Positions 35,531-45,072 are shown, counted from the stretch's first letter. The stretch: DNA of 64,000 nucleotides from Maritimibacter sp. 55A14 (GCF_003122205.1 NZ_QEYE01000009.1:62001-126000), one strand, 5' to 3'. The notes: generated by a model from the sequence alone, not told the origin. Numbers and translations: made by a program.

Positions 35531-37414
35531 ATGGCCGAAGTGATCTTCACGACCGAGATGGGCGTCGTCGTGGCGCTGCTGGGTTTCACGGTTTTCCTCT
35601 TCGTGTCGGAACTGATCCGCATCGACCTCGCAGCGATCCTGGTGCTGGTCGTGCTGGGCATCCTCAGCTACCTGCCGGGGCTGGGCAACCTGGCGGATGT
35701 CCGCCATCTCTTCGACGGCTTCGCCTCCAACGCGGTGATCTCGATCATCGCGGTGATGATCGTGGGCGCCGGGCTCGACAAGACCGGGATCATGAACAAG
35801 GTGGCCGCGCAGATCCTCAAACGCGGCGGGACAACAGAGATGCGGGTCATGCCCATCGTGTCGGGCACGGTCGGGGTGATCTCCAGTTTCCTGCAGAATG
35901 TCGGCGCGGCGGCGCTTTTCCTGCCGGTGGTCAGCCGCATCTCGGCGCGCACCGGCATCCCGTTGTCGCGGCTGCTCATGCCGATGGGCTTTTGCGCTAT
36001 CCTGGGCGGCACCATGACGATGGTCGGCTCCTCGCCGCTGATCCTGCTCAACGACCTGATCGTGACCGCGAACGAGGGCCTGGACCCGGACCGCCGGATG
36101 GAGACCTTCGGGCTCTTCTCGGTGACGCCCGTGGGAGCTGTGCTGATCGCGACCGGGATCGTCTATTTCCTGCTGCTCGGGCGCTGGATACTGCCTGCCG
36201 CACCGGTCAAGGTCGAGGCGACGTCGGGGCAGGGCACCTCGGATTATCTGGAACGGGTCTACGGGCTGAAGGCCAGCGTGTTCGAGGTCGATGTGCCTGC
36301 GGACAACCCGCTGGAGGGCCAGATCCTCGCGGACATCAACCTGGAGAACAATCTCTACATCATCTCCACCTTCTATCGCGGCAAGACTTCGATGGTGCAG
36401 ATCCTGACCGCCGAGATCGCCGCGCCCTGCCGGCTGGCGATCATCGGAAAGGCCGAAGCGGTTCATGCTTTCGCGGAGAAATACGGGTTGACCGTTCGGC
36501 CTGAGCTCGATGCCTTCGTCGAGGATTTCGCACCCACGAATGCCGGCATCGCCGAGATCGTGATTCCGCCCGATTCCAAGCTGATCGGCAAGTCGCCCCG
36601 CGACCTGCTGTTGCGCAAGACCTACGGGCTGAGCCTGCTCGCCATCCACCGGGGCGAGGAGACGCTCAGCCATGTGGAGACCGAGGACCACGCGCCGACG
36701 GCCATCGGGCTGGTGCCGTTCCGGGCCGGCGACATGCTGGTCGCCCACACCCGCTGGGACAATCTGGTGCGGCTCAAGCGCGACCGTGATCTCGTCGTCG
36801 TCACCTCGGATTTCCCGCAGGACGAGTTGCGCCCGCAGAAGGTGGGTGTCGCGCTTTTCTTCTTTCTGGTCTCGCTCTCGATGATCCTGTTCACCGATAT
36901 CCGTTTGTCGCTCTGTCTGCTGACCGGGGCGGTGGGCATGCTGCTGACCCGCGTGCTGAGCATCGACGAAGCCTATCGCGCGGTGGGCTGGAACACGGTC
37001 TTCCTGCTGGCCTGCCTGATCCCGCTGGGTCAGGCGGTACAGAATACCGGCACGGCAGAGTGGATCGCGCAGCAGATCATGACATTCCTGAATGGCTGGC
37101 CGATCTGGTCGCTCCAAGCCGGGATCGCGATCCTGGCGACGGTCTTCTCGCTGGTCATGTCGAATGTCGGCGCGACGGTTCTGCTGGTGCCGCTGGCTGT
37201 CTCGATCGCGGTGGCGGCGGGCGGCGATCCGGCGGTCTTCGCGCTGACCGTCGCGATCTCGACCTCCAATTCCTTCATCATCCCGACCCACCAGGTCAAC
37301 GCGCTGATCATGGGGCCGGCGGGTTACCGGGTGGTGGATTTCCTGCGCAGCGGCGGGATCATGACCGTGCTCTTCCTGGTGGTGTCGCTCCTGATGCTCA
37401 ACCTGGTTTACTAG
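35531..37414 (+). CDS. SLC13/DASS-type permease with two RCK-C (TrkA-C) domains
   Basis: The 627-residue inner-membrane carrier has transmembrane blocks at residues 1-195 and 440-627 separated by two cytoplasmic TrkA-C/RCK-C domains (about 215-300 and 325-410). SSFLQNVGAAALFLPV and ISTSNSFIIPTHQVN are the paired hairpin motifs of the family. Relatives carry sulfate, di- and tricarboxylates, or silicate-like anions, usually with Na+. ATG 35531 follows GGGGGAGGTGACG. The stop codon TAG overlaps the opposite gene's stop in a shared CTAG. Confidence 0.88.
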   Translation: MAEVIFTTEMGVVVALLGFTVFLFVSELIRIDLAAILVLVVLGILSYLPGLGNLADVRHLFDGFASNAVISIIAVMIVGAGLDKTGIMNKVAAQILKRGGTTEMRVMPIVSGTVGVISSFLQNVGAAALFLPVVSRISARTGIPLSRLLMPMGFCAILGGTMTMVGSSPLILLNDLIVTANEGLDPDRRMETFGLFSVTPVGAVLIATGIVYFLLLGRWILPAAPVKVEATSGQGTSDYLERVYGLKASVFEVDVPADNPLEGQILADINLENNLYIISTFYRGKTSMVQILTAEIAAPCRLAIIGKAEAVHAFAEKYGLTVRPELDAFVEDFAPTNAGIAEIVIPPDSKLIGKSPRDLLLRKTYGLSLLAIHRGEETLSHVETEDHAPTAIGLVPFRAGDMLVAHTRWDNLVRLKRDRDLVVVTSDFPQDELRPQKVGVALFFFLVSLSMILFTDIRLSLCLLTGAVGMLLTRVLSIDEAYRAVGWNTVFLLACLIPLGQAVQNTGTAEWIAQQIMTFLNGWPIWSLQAGIAILATVFSLVMSNVGATVLLVPLAVSIAVAAGGDPAVFALTVAISTSNSFIIPTHQVNALIMGPAGYRVVDFLRSGGIMTVLFLVVSLLMLNLVY

Positions 37415-38880
37415 AATCGGCCCAGGTCGCTGCAATCCGGCTCCACCAGCCAGAGAGTGATGGTGTAGCCGTTCCAGGCGCCGGGCCCGGCCTGCCATTG
37501 ATGCGCCATCTCATGCGGGCAGGCGGGTGGCATCTCCCCGATCTCGGCCAGCAGCACCGGGTTTGCTGCGCCGCCCTCGTAGGCTAGCGACATTTCGTAA
37601 TGGTGCCGCGGACGCCCGTCTCCGCGGATCGCGCGGAAGGTCAGGCCGCTCTGGCGCCCGGTATGGAAGAGATCGGCCAGGATGTCGCGATGCGCGGCCA
37701 CCACCGTCTGCGCGCCGGTGCGCCGCGCGGTCTCGATGATCGTCTCGCTGATCTCCGCCCGGCCGATCACCCGGCCCATCACCAACCTGCCGTCCCAGGC
37801 CAGCCGGTCGGCGAAGACGGCGGCCAGCGGAAGCGCCACGGCCAGCGCCCCGTTGATCGCGAAGGAGGCGGTCAGCCAGCGCGGCGCCCGCGCGCGCAGC
37901 AGCGGTACGGCGACGAGCGCACCGGCCAGATATGCGGTGGCCGCCCAGTTGGCATAGGCTTTCGACAGCACGGCCTGCACGCTGACGATGGCCAGGATCG
38001 GCAGCACGAACCACAGCAGCCCGGCCTCTGCCCGCGCCGCCCCCCCGCGCAGCGTGCGCGCCACGGCCCAGATCAGCGCGCCGAAGAGCACAGGCCCGAA
38101 GACGATGAACTGAGCGGCCAGGAACTCCGCCAGCTTGTCGAGGTTCAGCCCCGCGCGTGTGGCCGGGTCGCGCACCCAGCTCGCATTGTCCATCGTGTGC
38201 GACACGGTCGTGCCGCCATTGGCGATGTTCCAGGCGATGTTGGGCAAGATCACCAGCCCGAAGGCCAGCGCCGCCAGAAACGCGTCGCGGCGCGCCGGCC
38301 GGGCGTCGTGCCGGGTCAGCGCCATGAGCGCCGCGCCGATCAGGAAATAGACGGCCGCGTATTTCGACAGGAACCCCAGCCCCAGGCAGGCCCCGGCCAG
38401 CAGCGCGTCGGGGGCCGAGGGCCGGTCGAGCAGCCGCAGCCAGTAGAAGAGCGCCAGCGCCAGGAACGGAAACAGGATCGTGTCGGTGGAGATCACCAGG
38501 CTGCCCAGGCTCACCATCGGCAGCGTGAGATAGGCCAGCGCCACCAGAGCGCCCGTGGCGGCGCCGTGCATCCGCTGCGCCACGGCCATCAGGAGAAGCG
38601 CCACGGTAGCGTGGAAGAGCGGGCCGGGCAGGCGGATCCAGAACGCCGTGTCCGATCCGCCCAGTTCGGTAAAGGCGCGGATGACCCAGCCCACCATCGG
38701 CGGCTTGGAATAGTAGCCAATGGCCAGCTCCTGCCCCCAGAGCCAATATTGCGCCTCGTCCACGAAGAGGTCCATCCGGCTGAAGGCCAGCGCCAGAACT
38801 CGCAGCGCGGTGATCGCCAGGACCGCGATGACGGCCATGCGGATCGTGGCGCTGTCACTGTGGGCGGCACTGCTTTGCAT
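37411..38880 (-). CDS. GT39-like (ArnT/PMT) membrane glycosyltransferase
   Basis: The 489-residue polytopic protein has about ten helices. The ArnT/PMT N-terminal signature is present: RMDLFVDEAQYWLWG places acidic residues in the first periplasmic loop, followed by YYSKPPMVGWV. Such enzymes transfer a sugar from a lipid-phosphate donor to lipid A, protein or glycans on the periplasmic side. ATG 38880 was chosen because it precedes the first helix; 38943 would add an unsupported leader. It is convergent with the SLC13 gene. Confidence 0.85.
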   Translation of the reverse strand: MQSSAAHSDSATIRMAVIAVLAITALRVLALAFSRMDLFVDEAQYWLWGQELAIGYYSKPPMVGWVIRAFTELGGSDTAFWIRLPGPLFHATVALLLMAVAQRMHGAATGALVALAYLTLPMVSLGSLVISTDTILFPFLALALFYWLRLLDRPSAPDALLAGACLGLGFLSKYAAVYFLIGAALMALTRHDARPARRDAFLAALAFGLVILPNIAWNIANGGTTVSHTMDNASWVRDPATRAGLNLDKLAEFLAAQFIVFGPVLFGALIWAVARTLRGGAARAEAGLLWFVLPILAIVSVQAVLSKAYANWAATAYLAGALVAVPLLRARAPRWLTASFAINGALAVALPLAAVFADRLAWDGRLVMGRVIGRAEISETIIETARRTGAQTVVAAHRDILADLFHTGRQSGLTFRAIRGDGRPRHHYEMSLAYEGGAANPVLLAEIGEMPPACPHEMAHQWQAGPGAWNGYTITLWLVEPDCSDLGRF

Positions 38881-38950
38881 GGGGCGCGGCCTTTCCAGGG
38901 ACGGTTGGGCTTGGCGGTACACCGCGCGGCGCGGGGGGATCAAGCCCGGA

Positions 38951-39973
38951 TCAGCGGCTGCGCAGGGTCTCGCCGTGGATCAGCCGGGGGGCGAACTCGA
39001 TCCGCTGCGGCTCGTCGCCCTCCCCCAGCGCCCGCGCGGCCACGATCCGCGCCGCTGCGGCGCCGATTTCGGCGCGGCACGCATCCATCGAGGTCAGCCG
39101 CCGCGGCAGGCCCTCCAGCAGGTCGATGCCATTGAACCCGGCCAGCCCCAGCCGGCCCGGCACGTCGATCCCCGCCTCCAGGCAGTGCAGCATCGCGCCT
39201 GCGCCGATCATGTCGTTGGAACAATAGATGAAATCCACCTCCGGCGCGCGAGCCAGTACCGCCTCGGCCATCTCGCGCCCCTTGCGGAAATCCGAACCGC
39301 CGGCGTAATGCTCGCGCATCTCGAAGCGTATCCCGGCCTCGGCGAGTGCTTGCTCGAACCCCTCCAGCCGCTTGGCGGCCCGGTAATCCTCGGCCTTCAC
39401 GGTGCCCATATAGGCGATGCGCCGGTAGCCCGCCGCCAGGATCGTGCGCGCCATGTCGCGCCCTGCGCGGCGGTGCGAAATGCCCACGTTCGCGTCTACC
39501 GGCGAACCATCCACATCCATGATCTCGACCACCGGCACGCCGCAATTGCGCATCATCGCGCGCGCCGCGTCGGTGTGTTCGAGCCCCGCCACGATCAGCC
39601 CGGAGGGCCGCCAGGAGAGCATCTCGTAGATCACCTTCTCTTCGATCTCGAGATCGTAATGGCTGGTGCCGAAGACCGGTTGCAGCGGCGTCTCCTCCAG
39701 CCCGCGGGAGATTTCGGTCAGCACGTCGGGGAAGACGAAGTTGGACAGCGACGGGATGACCACACCCACCAGATTGACGCGGTTGGAGGCAAGCGCACCG
39801 GCGATCTTGTTGGGCACGTAGCCGAGCCGCCGCGCGGCTTCCAGAACGCGGGCGCGGGTCTTGGCCGACACGTCCCCGCGGTTGCGCAGCACGCGCGACA
39901 CGGTCATCTCGCTGACCCCCGACGCTTCCGATACGTCGCGCAATGTCAGATGCGACTTGTCGTCCTCCGCCAC
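38951..39973 (-). CDS. LacI-family transcriptional regulator
   Basis: The 340-residue repressor has an N-terminal helix-turn-helix (LRDVSEASGVSEMTVSRVLR), a hinge helix (VPNKIAGALAS) and a sugar-binding-like core (VNLVGVVIPSLSNFVFPDVL onward). Sequence flavour is close to GntR-type gluconate regulators. Two operator-like TGTTAGCG sequences lie in its upstream region, which fits autoregulation. No obvious sugar-catabolic target operon is in the window. Confidence 0.92.
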   Translation of the reverse strand: MAEDDKSHLTLRDVSEASGVSEMTVSRVLRNRGDVSAKTRARVLEAARRLGYVPNKIAGALASNRVNLVGVVIPSLSNFVFPDVLTEISRGLEETPLQPVFGTSHYDLEIEEKVIYEMLSWRPSGLIVAGLEHTDAARAMMRNCGVPVVEIMDVDGSPVDANVGISHRRAGRDMARTILAAGYRRIAYMGTVKAEDYRAAKRLEGFEQALAEAGIRFEMREHYAGGSDFRKGREMAEAVLARAPEVDFIYCSNDMIGAGAMLHCLEAGIDVPGRLGLAGFNGIDLLEGLPRRLTSMDACRAEIGAAAARIVAARALGEGDEPQRIEFAPRLIHGETLRSR

Positions 39974-40032
39974 GACGGCGCCCTCCCGCCTGTGCCCCCG
40001 CGCCGGTCGCGGGCAGGGGCAGCCAAATTCAG

Positions 40033-40046
40033 TGTTAGCGGCAAAG
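40033..40046. promoter_or_regulatory. Operator-like half site upstream of the LacI gene
   Basis: TGTTAGCG followed by GCAAAG matches the left half of the LacI/GntR-type palindrome TGTTAGCGCTAACA but not the right half. It lies about 60 bp upstream of the regulator ATG and 47 bp from the better site at 40080. Confidence 0.35.
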
Positions 40047-40079
40047 GAGGGGCTTGTACACGGCGCCGGATCGAATTAC

Positions 40080-40093
40080 TGTTTGCGCTAACA
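40080..40093. promoter_or_regulatory. LacI-family operator candidate
   Basis: TGTTTGCGCTAACA differs at one base from the palindrome TGTTAGCGCTAACA, the type bound by GntR-like LacI regulators with a central CG. It is about 107 bp upstream of the divergent LacI gene start, well placed for autorepression by looping or direct block. Confidence 0.5.
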
Positions 40094-40253
40094 GAATGGT
40101 TCCGCAACGTCCTGATGCTCTCTCTGACTGACTGGCGATTTCGGAATTGAACGGGGGGAGCGGAGGGCCAATCACGCTCCCCCCGGCACGTTTCCCCCGG
40201 CGATCTTCCCCCCTTGATCCACTCGGCCAAAACCCGCAAGAAGGGCCGGCGCT

Positions 40254-40330
40254 GGCCCCGTGGCTCAACTGGATAGAGCAGCCCCCTCCTAAGGGGCAGG
40301 TTACAGGTTCGAATCCTGTCGGGGTCGCCA
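40254..40330 (+). tRNA. tRNA-Arg (anticodon CCT)
   Basis: A complete cloverleaf is seen. The acceptor stem GGCCCCG pairs with CGGGGTC (one G-T wobble), followed by discriminator G and an encoded CCA. The D-arm is GCTC/GAGC, and the anticodon stem GCCCC/GGGGC has loop CTCCTAA giving anticodon CCT at 40288-40290. The T-arm ACAGG/CCTGT has loop TTCGAAT. It reads the rare arginine codon AGG. It lies between the LacI regulator and a small conserved gene with no sign of integration at its 3' end. Confidence 0.96.
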
Positions 40331-40416
40331 TTCCGCCTGTCCCGTCTTCGCGAATAGTTAATGCATGCCTGCGCAAGCTGTGGCATTGGAGGCAAGGGAC
40401 CTGGGTGTGATGTGTC

Positions 40417-40758
40417 ATGGGTAAATCGGCGCTCGATGCGATGACCGAGCATGCAATCGCGGAACTTCTGTCGGGAAGCGATGCGCGGCGCCGGGCCCTG
40501 GTGCGCGACATGGTGCAGCGCTGGCCCGGCGAGTCCGCGCTGAAGCTCATCTTCGCGCTGACCTCCGCCGCCGCCGAGATCGAGGACATGTTCGGTTCCG
40601 ATGGCGAGAGCCACCGCGCCCATGCGCTGGGCTACAAGCTCTCGGCGCTACTGGCCGCCGATGTCTACGCGCTGGAGGCGATGGGGCCCACCCCGGTCCG
40701 GGCCCGCTACCTGCTGCATTTCTGGCGTCGCGTGGACCCGTATTTCCTGGAGCTTTGA
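40417..40758 (+). CDS. Small conserved hypothetical protein
   Basis: The 113-residue, predominantly helical soluble protein starts at ATG 40417, 87 bp after the tRNA. No signal peptide, membrane segment or catalytic motif is recognisable. Segments such as RRRALVRDMVQRWPGESAL and ARYLLHFWRRVDPYFLEL suggest a compact helical bundle. Codon use is normal for the window, supporting a real gene. It is convergent with the membrane winged-helix gene (4 bp between stops). I cannot assign a function. Confidence 0.7.
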   Translation: MGKSALDAMTEHAIAELLSGSDARRRALVRDMVQRWPGESALKLIFALTSAAAEIEDMFGSDGESHRAHALGYKLSALLAADVYALEAMGPTPVRARYLLHFWRRVDPYFLEL

Positions 40759-40762
40759 GCGG

Positions 40763-41494
40763 TCAGAGAATTCTAATCACGTCCTTGTCGATCGCCAGCA
40801 TGTAGCCCTTGCGGCTGATGTTCTTGACCAGCAGTTCGCTGACGATCTGGTTGCCCAACTGGTCGCGCAGCCGCTTGATGCGGGTTGCGCCCGCGGCCTC
40901 GTCGCAATCGGCGCGGTCCTTGCCGGTGATCATCGCCTCGATCTCCACACCCGAGAGCATGTCGTCGTCGAGCCGCGCTTCGCACAGTACCGCCAGCGCC
41001 TCGTAGCTGGCTTCGGTCAGGGTGAACTCCATGCTGTTGAGGAAGACCTTCTGTTCCTCCCGGCTCAGCAGCAGGCTGTTGATCTGGATGCCCGTGCGCT
41101 CGATCTCGGACATGCGGCGGTTGAGTGTGATGATGGTGAAGAGAAAGACCAGCGCGGCGACCAGCAGCGCGGTGGCGAAGACCAGTAACACGAAGATCAC
41201 GAAACGGTAGCTGGCCAGCGTGTCCGAAAAGGCGGTGCCGGATTGCGCGAGGATCTCCAGCAGCTTGATCTCGCGTCCCGCCGTCATGTCGGAATTTTCG
41301 ATGAAGATGCGTTCGACCCGCGTGTTGAAGGCATTGGCGTCGGGCAGGTTCAGGAAGAGCAAAAGCGCGGCACCGAACAGGATCAGCACCACCGCCGCGA
41401 GCCCGCCATAGACGACGCGGTTGCCGGTCGATATGCGGCGCGGCGCGTCAGTATCTGAGGAAGTAGTCTCCGGCACTCGCTTTCCTTTGATCAA
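40763..41494 (-). CDS. Membrane-anchored protein with C-terminal winged-helix-like domain
   Basis: The 243-residue protein has two transmembrane segments (about residues 27-48 and 92-118) framing a periplasmic loop of about 45 residues. A linker follows, and then a C-terminal part (about 145-243) resembling a Trans_reg_C winged helix: FTLTEASYEALAVL, ATRIKRLRDQLGNQI and ISRKGYMLAIDKD echo the recognition helix and wing. In ToxR/CadC-type regulators the DNA-binding domain is N-terminal, so this is the reverse order. It overlaps the start of its own 5' neighbour's 3' end by 47 bases (gene at 41448). Confidence 0.7.
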   Translation of the reverse strand: MIKGKRVPETTSSDTDAPRRISTGNRVVYGGLAAVVLILFGAALLLFLNLPDANAFNTRVERIFIENSDMTAGREIKLLEILAQSGTAFSDTLASYRFVIFVLLVFATALLVAALVFLFTIITLNRRMSEIERTGIQINSLLLSREEQKVFLNSMEFTLTEASYEALAVLCEARLDDDMLSGVEIEAMITGKDRADCDEAAGATRIKRLRDQLGNQIVSELLVKNISRKGYMLAIDKDVIRIL

Positions 41495-41744
41495 GCCCTT
41501 CCGGCCCGAAGATCGACACGACCTTCAACAATGTCCACCCGCCGCGCGCAATGCGCTGCGCCGTGGCCGATTCCGCCGCGCCGCGGCTGCCACAGGCGCT
41601 GTCGGGCAGTTGCACCACGCCGTAATGCAGGCGCAGCGGATCGTCCTTCTTCGCCTTGTAATCGGCATAGCAGTCCGCCGACGCGGACGTGGCGGCCATG
41701 CAGAGCGATATGATCGCACAGGATATGAGTATGCGTTTCAACAT
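41448..41744 (-). CDS. Small secreted protein of unknown function
   Basis: This 98-residue product has a clear signal peptide (KRILISCAIISLCMAATSASA) and a mature part of about 75 residues with two cysteines (in DCYADY and SACGSR), possibly forming a disulphide. LHYGVVQLPDSACG and GGWTLLKVVSIFGPEGL are distinctive. Its 3' end overlaps the start of the membrane winged-helix gene by 47 bases, so the two are translationally linked and may act together, for example as a periplasmic partner of the regulator. Function unknown. Confidence 0.7.
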   Translation of the reverse strand: MLKRILISCAIISLCMAATSASADCYADYKAKKDDPLRLHYGVVQLPDSACGSRGAAESATAQRIARGGWTLLKVVSIFGPEGLDQRKASAGDYFLRY

Positions 41745-41811
41745 GTGGTGAACATGCGGAATAATCCCCGGTTATACAATATCCGCAAGCTGTTAGCCGG
41801 TTGCCAATCGA

Positions 41812-41828
41812 CTGTTATCCGATAACAG
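41812..41828. promoter_or_regulatory. Perfect 8-bp-arm dyad between divergent genes
   Basis: CTGTTATC and GATAACAG flank a single C. It lies 68 bp upstream of the secreted-protein gene at 41744 and 140 bp before the gene at 41968. It is operator-like in form; the binding protein is unknown. Confidence 0.35.
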
Positions 41829-41967
41829 CGCGCCGATATTGCCTATCCGCGGGGGCCGGCCCCATCTTTGATCCATCGACGCTGCACATGCCCGTTTGCA
41901 TCCGGTACTCAGGAAAACGCCCCTGCGCGACGGGTGCAGATGGAAGACCGAGAGAAAGGACCGACCC

Positions 41968-42330
41968 ATGTTCAAGACCTTTTCCGCAATGATGCTGGCC
42001 GCGACGCTTGCCCTCGGGGGCATGACCGCCACGGCCACGCCCGCCCGTGCCGACAGCGATACCGCCGCCGTCGTCGCCGGGGTCGCCGCGCTCGCCATCC
42101 TGGGCGCCGCCGTGGCGAACTCGCGCGACAAGGACCGCCGACGTGTGGACCGCGGCTATGGTTATTACAACTATGGCTATCCGCCGCGCCGCGCCTACAA
42201 TCGGCACTATCGCCCGCGCCACTACAGTCACGGCCGTTTTACGCGCCATGATCGCCACGGCCGTTTCGACCGTCACCGCCGCTTCGACCGCCATGATCGG
42301 TTCGACCGGGACCGCCGCCATCGCCGCTGA
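41968..42330 (+). CDS. Secreted Arg/His/Asp-rich low-complexity protein
   Basis: The 120-residue protein has a signal peptide (residues 1-28, ending PARA) and a hydrophobic segment (AAVVAGVAALAILGAAVA). The tail from about residue 52 is dominated by Arg, His, Tyr, Asp and Phe in a degenerate repeat of the type RFDRHxR. The composition could bind metal, polyanion or envelope polymers. AAAGGA precedes ATG 41968. A strong intrinsic terminator follows 32 bp after the stop, so it is a single-gene transcript. Confidence 0.75.
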   Translation: MFKTFSAMMLAATLALGGMTATATPARADSDTAAVVAGVAALAILGAAVANSRDKDRRRVDRGYGYYNYGYPPRRAYNRHYRPRHYSHGRFTRHDRHGRFDRHRRFDRHDRFDRDRRHRR

Positions 42331-42362
42331 TCGAGGTTTCTTAACGAGTGAACGTGTAGGAG

Positions 42363-42386
42363 CGGGGCCCTACGGGGCCCCGTTTT
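42363..42386 (+). terminator. Rho-independent terminator after the Arg/His-rich gene
   Basis: CGGGGCCC and GGGCCCCG form a perfect 8-bp stem with loop TACG, followed by TTTT. It lies between the secreted-protein gene and rnhB. Confidence 0.8.
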
Positions 42387-42407
42387 CATCTTGCGTCCGG
42401 CGCCGTA

Positions 42408-43034
42408 ATGTCCTTGTCTCTGACCATGCCGGGACCGGATTTTTCCTTCGAGAGCGCCGTTCGCGCGCTGGGCGCCTCCCGCGTGGCCGGGGTGGATGAG
42501 GTCGGGCGCGGCCCGCTGGCCGGGCCGGTCACCGCGGCTGCGGTTATCCTCGATCCGGACTGCATCCCCGACGGGCTCGACGACAGCAAGCGGCTGAGCG
42601 CGAAGCGCCGCGAGGTGCTGGCACTCCAAATCGCGCAGGTCGCGCTGGTCTCGGTCGCCCATGCCAGCGTCGCCGAGATAGACGCGCTCAACATCCTCCA
42701 TGCCTCCCATCTCGCGATGCGCCGGGCCGTCGCGGGGCTGACCCCGGCGCCCGATCACCTGCTCGTCGACGGCAACCTCTTGCCCGCCGATCTGCCTTGC
42801 CGGGCCGACGCCCTGGTCAAGGGCGATGCGCGCGCTCTCTCCATCGCCGCGGCCTCGATCATCGCCAAGGTGACGCGCGACCGCATCATGGTGGATTTGG
42901 CGCAACAGTTTCCCGGCTACGGCTGGGAGCGTAACGCCGGATACGGATCGAAGGCACATCTGGCGGCGCTGACCAGCCTCGGTGTCACCCCACACCATAG
43001 ACGATCATTCAAGCCGGTATACAATATCTTGTAG
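42408..43034 (+). CDS. rnhB: Ribonuclease HII
   Basis: The 208-residue enzyme removes ribonucleotides and RNA primers from RNA-DNA hybrids. Family hallmarks are [16 protein letters not shown] (catalytic Asp and Glu, residues about 27-42), [35 protein letters not shown] and GYGSKAH. ATG 42408 was taken; ATG 42426 is an alternative. The stop TAG lies in the loop of a short terminator hairpin. Location next to ccrM is common in alphaproteobacteria. Confidence 0.95.
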   Translation: MSLSLTMPGPDFSFESAVRALGASRVAGVDEVGRGPLAGPVTAAAVILDPDCIPDGLDDSKRLSAKRREVLALQIAQVALVSVAHASVAEIDALNILHASHLAMRRAVAGLTPAPDHLLVDGNLLPADLPCRADALVKGDARALSIAAASIIAKVTRDRIMVDLAQQFPGYGWERNAGYGSKAHLAALTSLGVTPHHRRSFKPVYNIL

Positions 43035-43046
43035 CAAGATGTTTTT
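43026..43046 (+). terminator. Short terminator overlapping the rnhB stop
   Basis: ATCTTG and CAAGAT pair around TAG, and GTTTTT follows. The loop is the rnhB stop codon itself, so a terminating ribosome would cover the hairpin. Confidence 0.55.
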
Positions 43047-43056
43047 ATAAGTTCTT

Positions 43057-44257
<1,201 letters not shown>

Positions 44258-44304
44258 AATCACCCCATACCGCCGGTGCCTGTGGCCAGACATGGCACCC
44301 GACT

Positions 44305-44339
44305 GCCCCGTCCCGCTTGCCGTGGACGGGGCATTTTTG
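44305..44339 (+). terminator. Rho-independent terminator after ccrM
   Basis: GCCCCGTCC and GGACGGGGC form a perfect 9-bp stem with a 10-base loop, followed by ATTTTTGT. It lies 48 bp after the ccrM stop. Confidence 0.85.
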
Positions 44340-44400
44340 TGCCTACTTGACGAATGGGCGAGAATGCTCAGATGGAATACCGGGAACAGGAGGCCCCGAA

Positions 44401-45072
44401 ATGCGAATCAATGCAGATTTCACCAAGCGGGTTGTCGTCCGGCCCGAGGATTACGAATGGGTGCACTCCCCGGCCAGCGGCGTGGACCGCATGATGCTGG
44501 ACCGCATCGGCGACGAGGTGGCGCGTGCCACCACGATCGTGCGTTTCGCGCCCGGCTCGCGCTTCGACGCCCATACCCACGGCGGGGGCGAGGAGTTCTT
44601 CGTGCTCGACGGCGTATTCTCGGACGAAAGCGGCGACTACCCGGCGGGCTTCTATGTGCGCAATCCGGTGGGCACGAGCCACACGCCGCATACCGATCCC
44701 GGCTGCACCATCTTCGTCAAGCTGCACCAGTTCCTCCCCGAGGATCAGGAGCAGAAGCATATCGACACGACCCACGCCACCTTTGTGCCGGGGGAAGTGG
44801 AAGGCCTGTCGGTCCTGCCGCTGCACGAGGCTCCGAACGAGTGTGTGGCGCTGGAACGCTGGGCGCCGGGCACGCGGTTCCACCGTCACAGCCATCGCGG
44901 CGGCGAGGAGATTTTCGTGCTGGAGGGCGTCTTCGAGGACGAGCACGGCCACTACCCCGCCGGAACCTGGCTGCGCAATCCGCATCTGTCGGAGCACACG
45001 CCGTTCTCGACCGAGGGCTGCCTGATCTACATGAAGTCCGGGCACCTGCCGGTGGAGGAAGCGGCGGCCTAG
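44401..45072 (+). CDS. Bicupin protein (ChrR-like cupin domains)
   Basis: The 223-residue protein is built of two similar cupin domains: the first has FDAHTHGGGEEFFVLDGVF (residues about 57-75), the second FHRHSHRGGEEIFVLEGVF (about 160-178). Both keep the HxH and Glu metal ligands. The pattern resembles the cupin domain of ChrR anti-sigma factors and of metal-dependent dioxygenase-like cupins, but no zinc anti-sigma domain or sigma gene is present. AGGAGG precedes ATG 44401. Function unknown. Confidence 0.85.
   Translation: MRINADFTKRVVVRPEDYEWVHSPASGVDRMMLDRIGDEVARATTIVRFAPGSRFDAHTHGGGEEFFVLDGVFSDESGDYPAGFYVRNPVGTSHTPHTDPGCTIFVKLHQFLPEDQEQKHIDTTHATFVPGEVEGLSVLPLHEAPNECVALERWAPGTRFHRHSHRGGEEIFVLEGVFEDEHGHYPAGTWLRNPHLSEHTPFSTEGCLIYMKSGHLPVEEAAA

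Noticed and set aside
36000-43000. Genomic island inserted at tRNA-Arg
   Set aside because: No integrase or duplicated tRNA end is found near 40254-40330, and composition is uniform on both sides.
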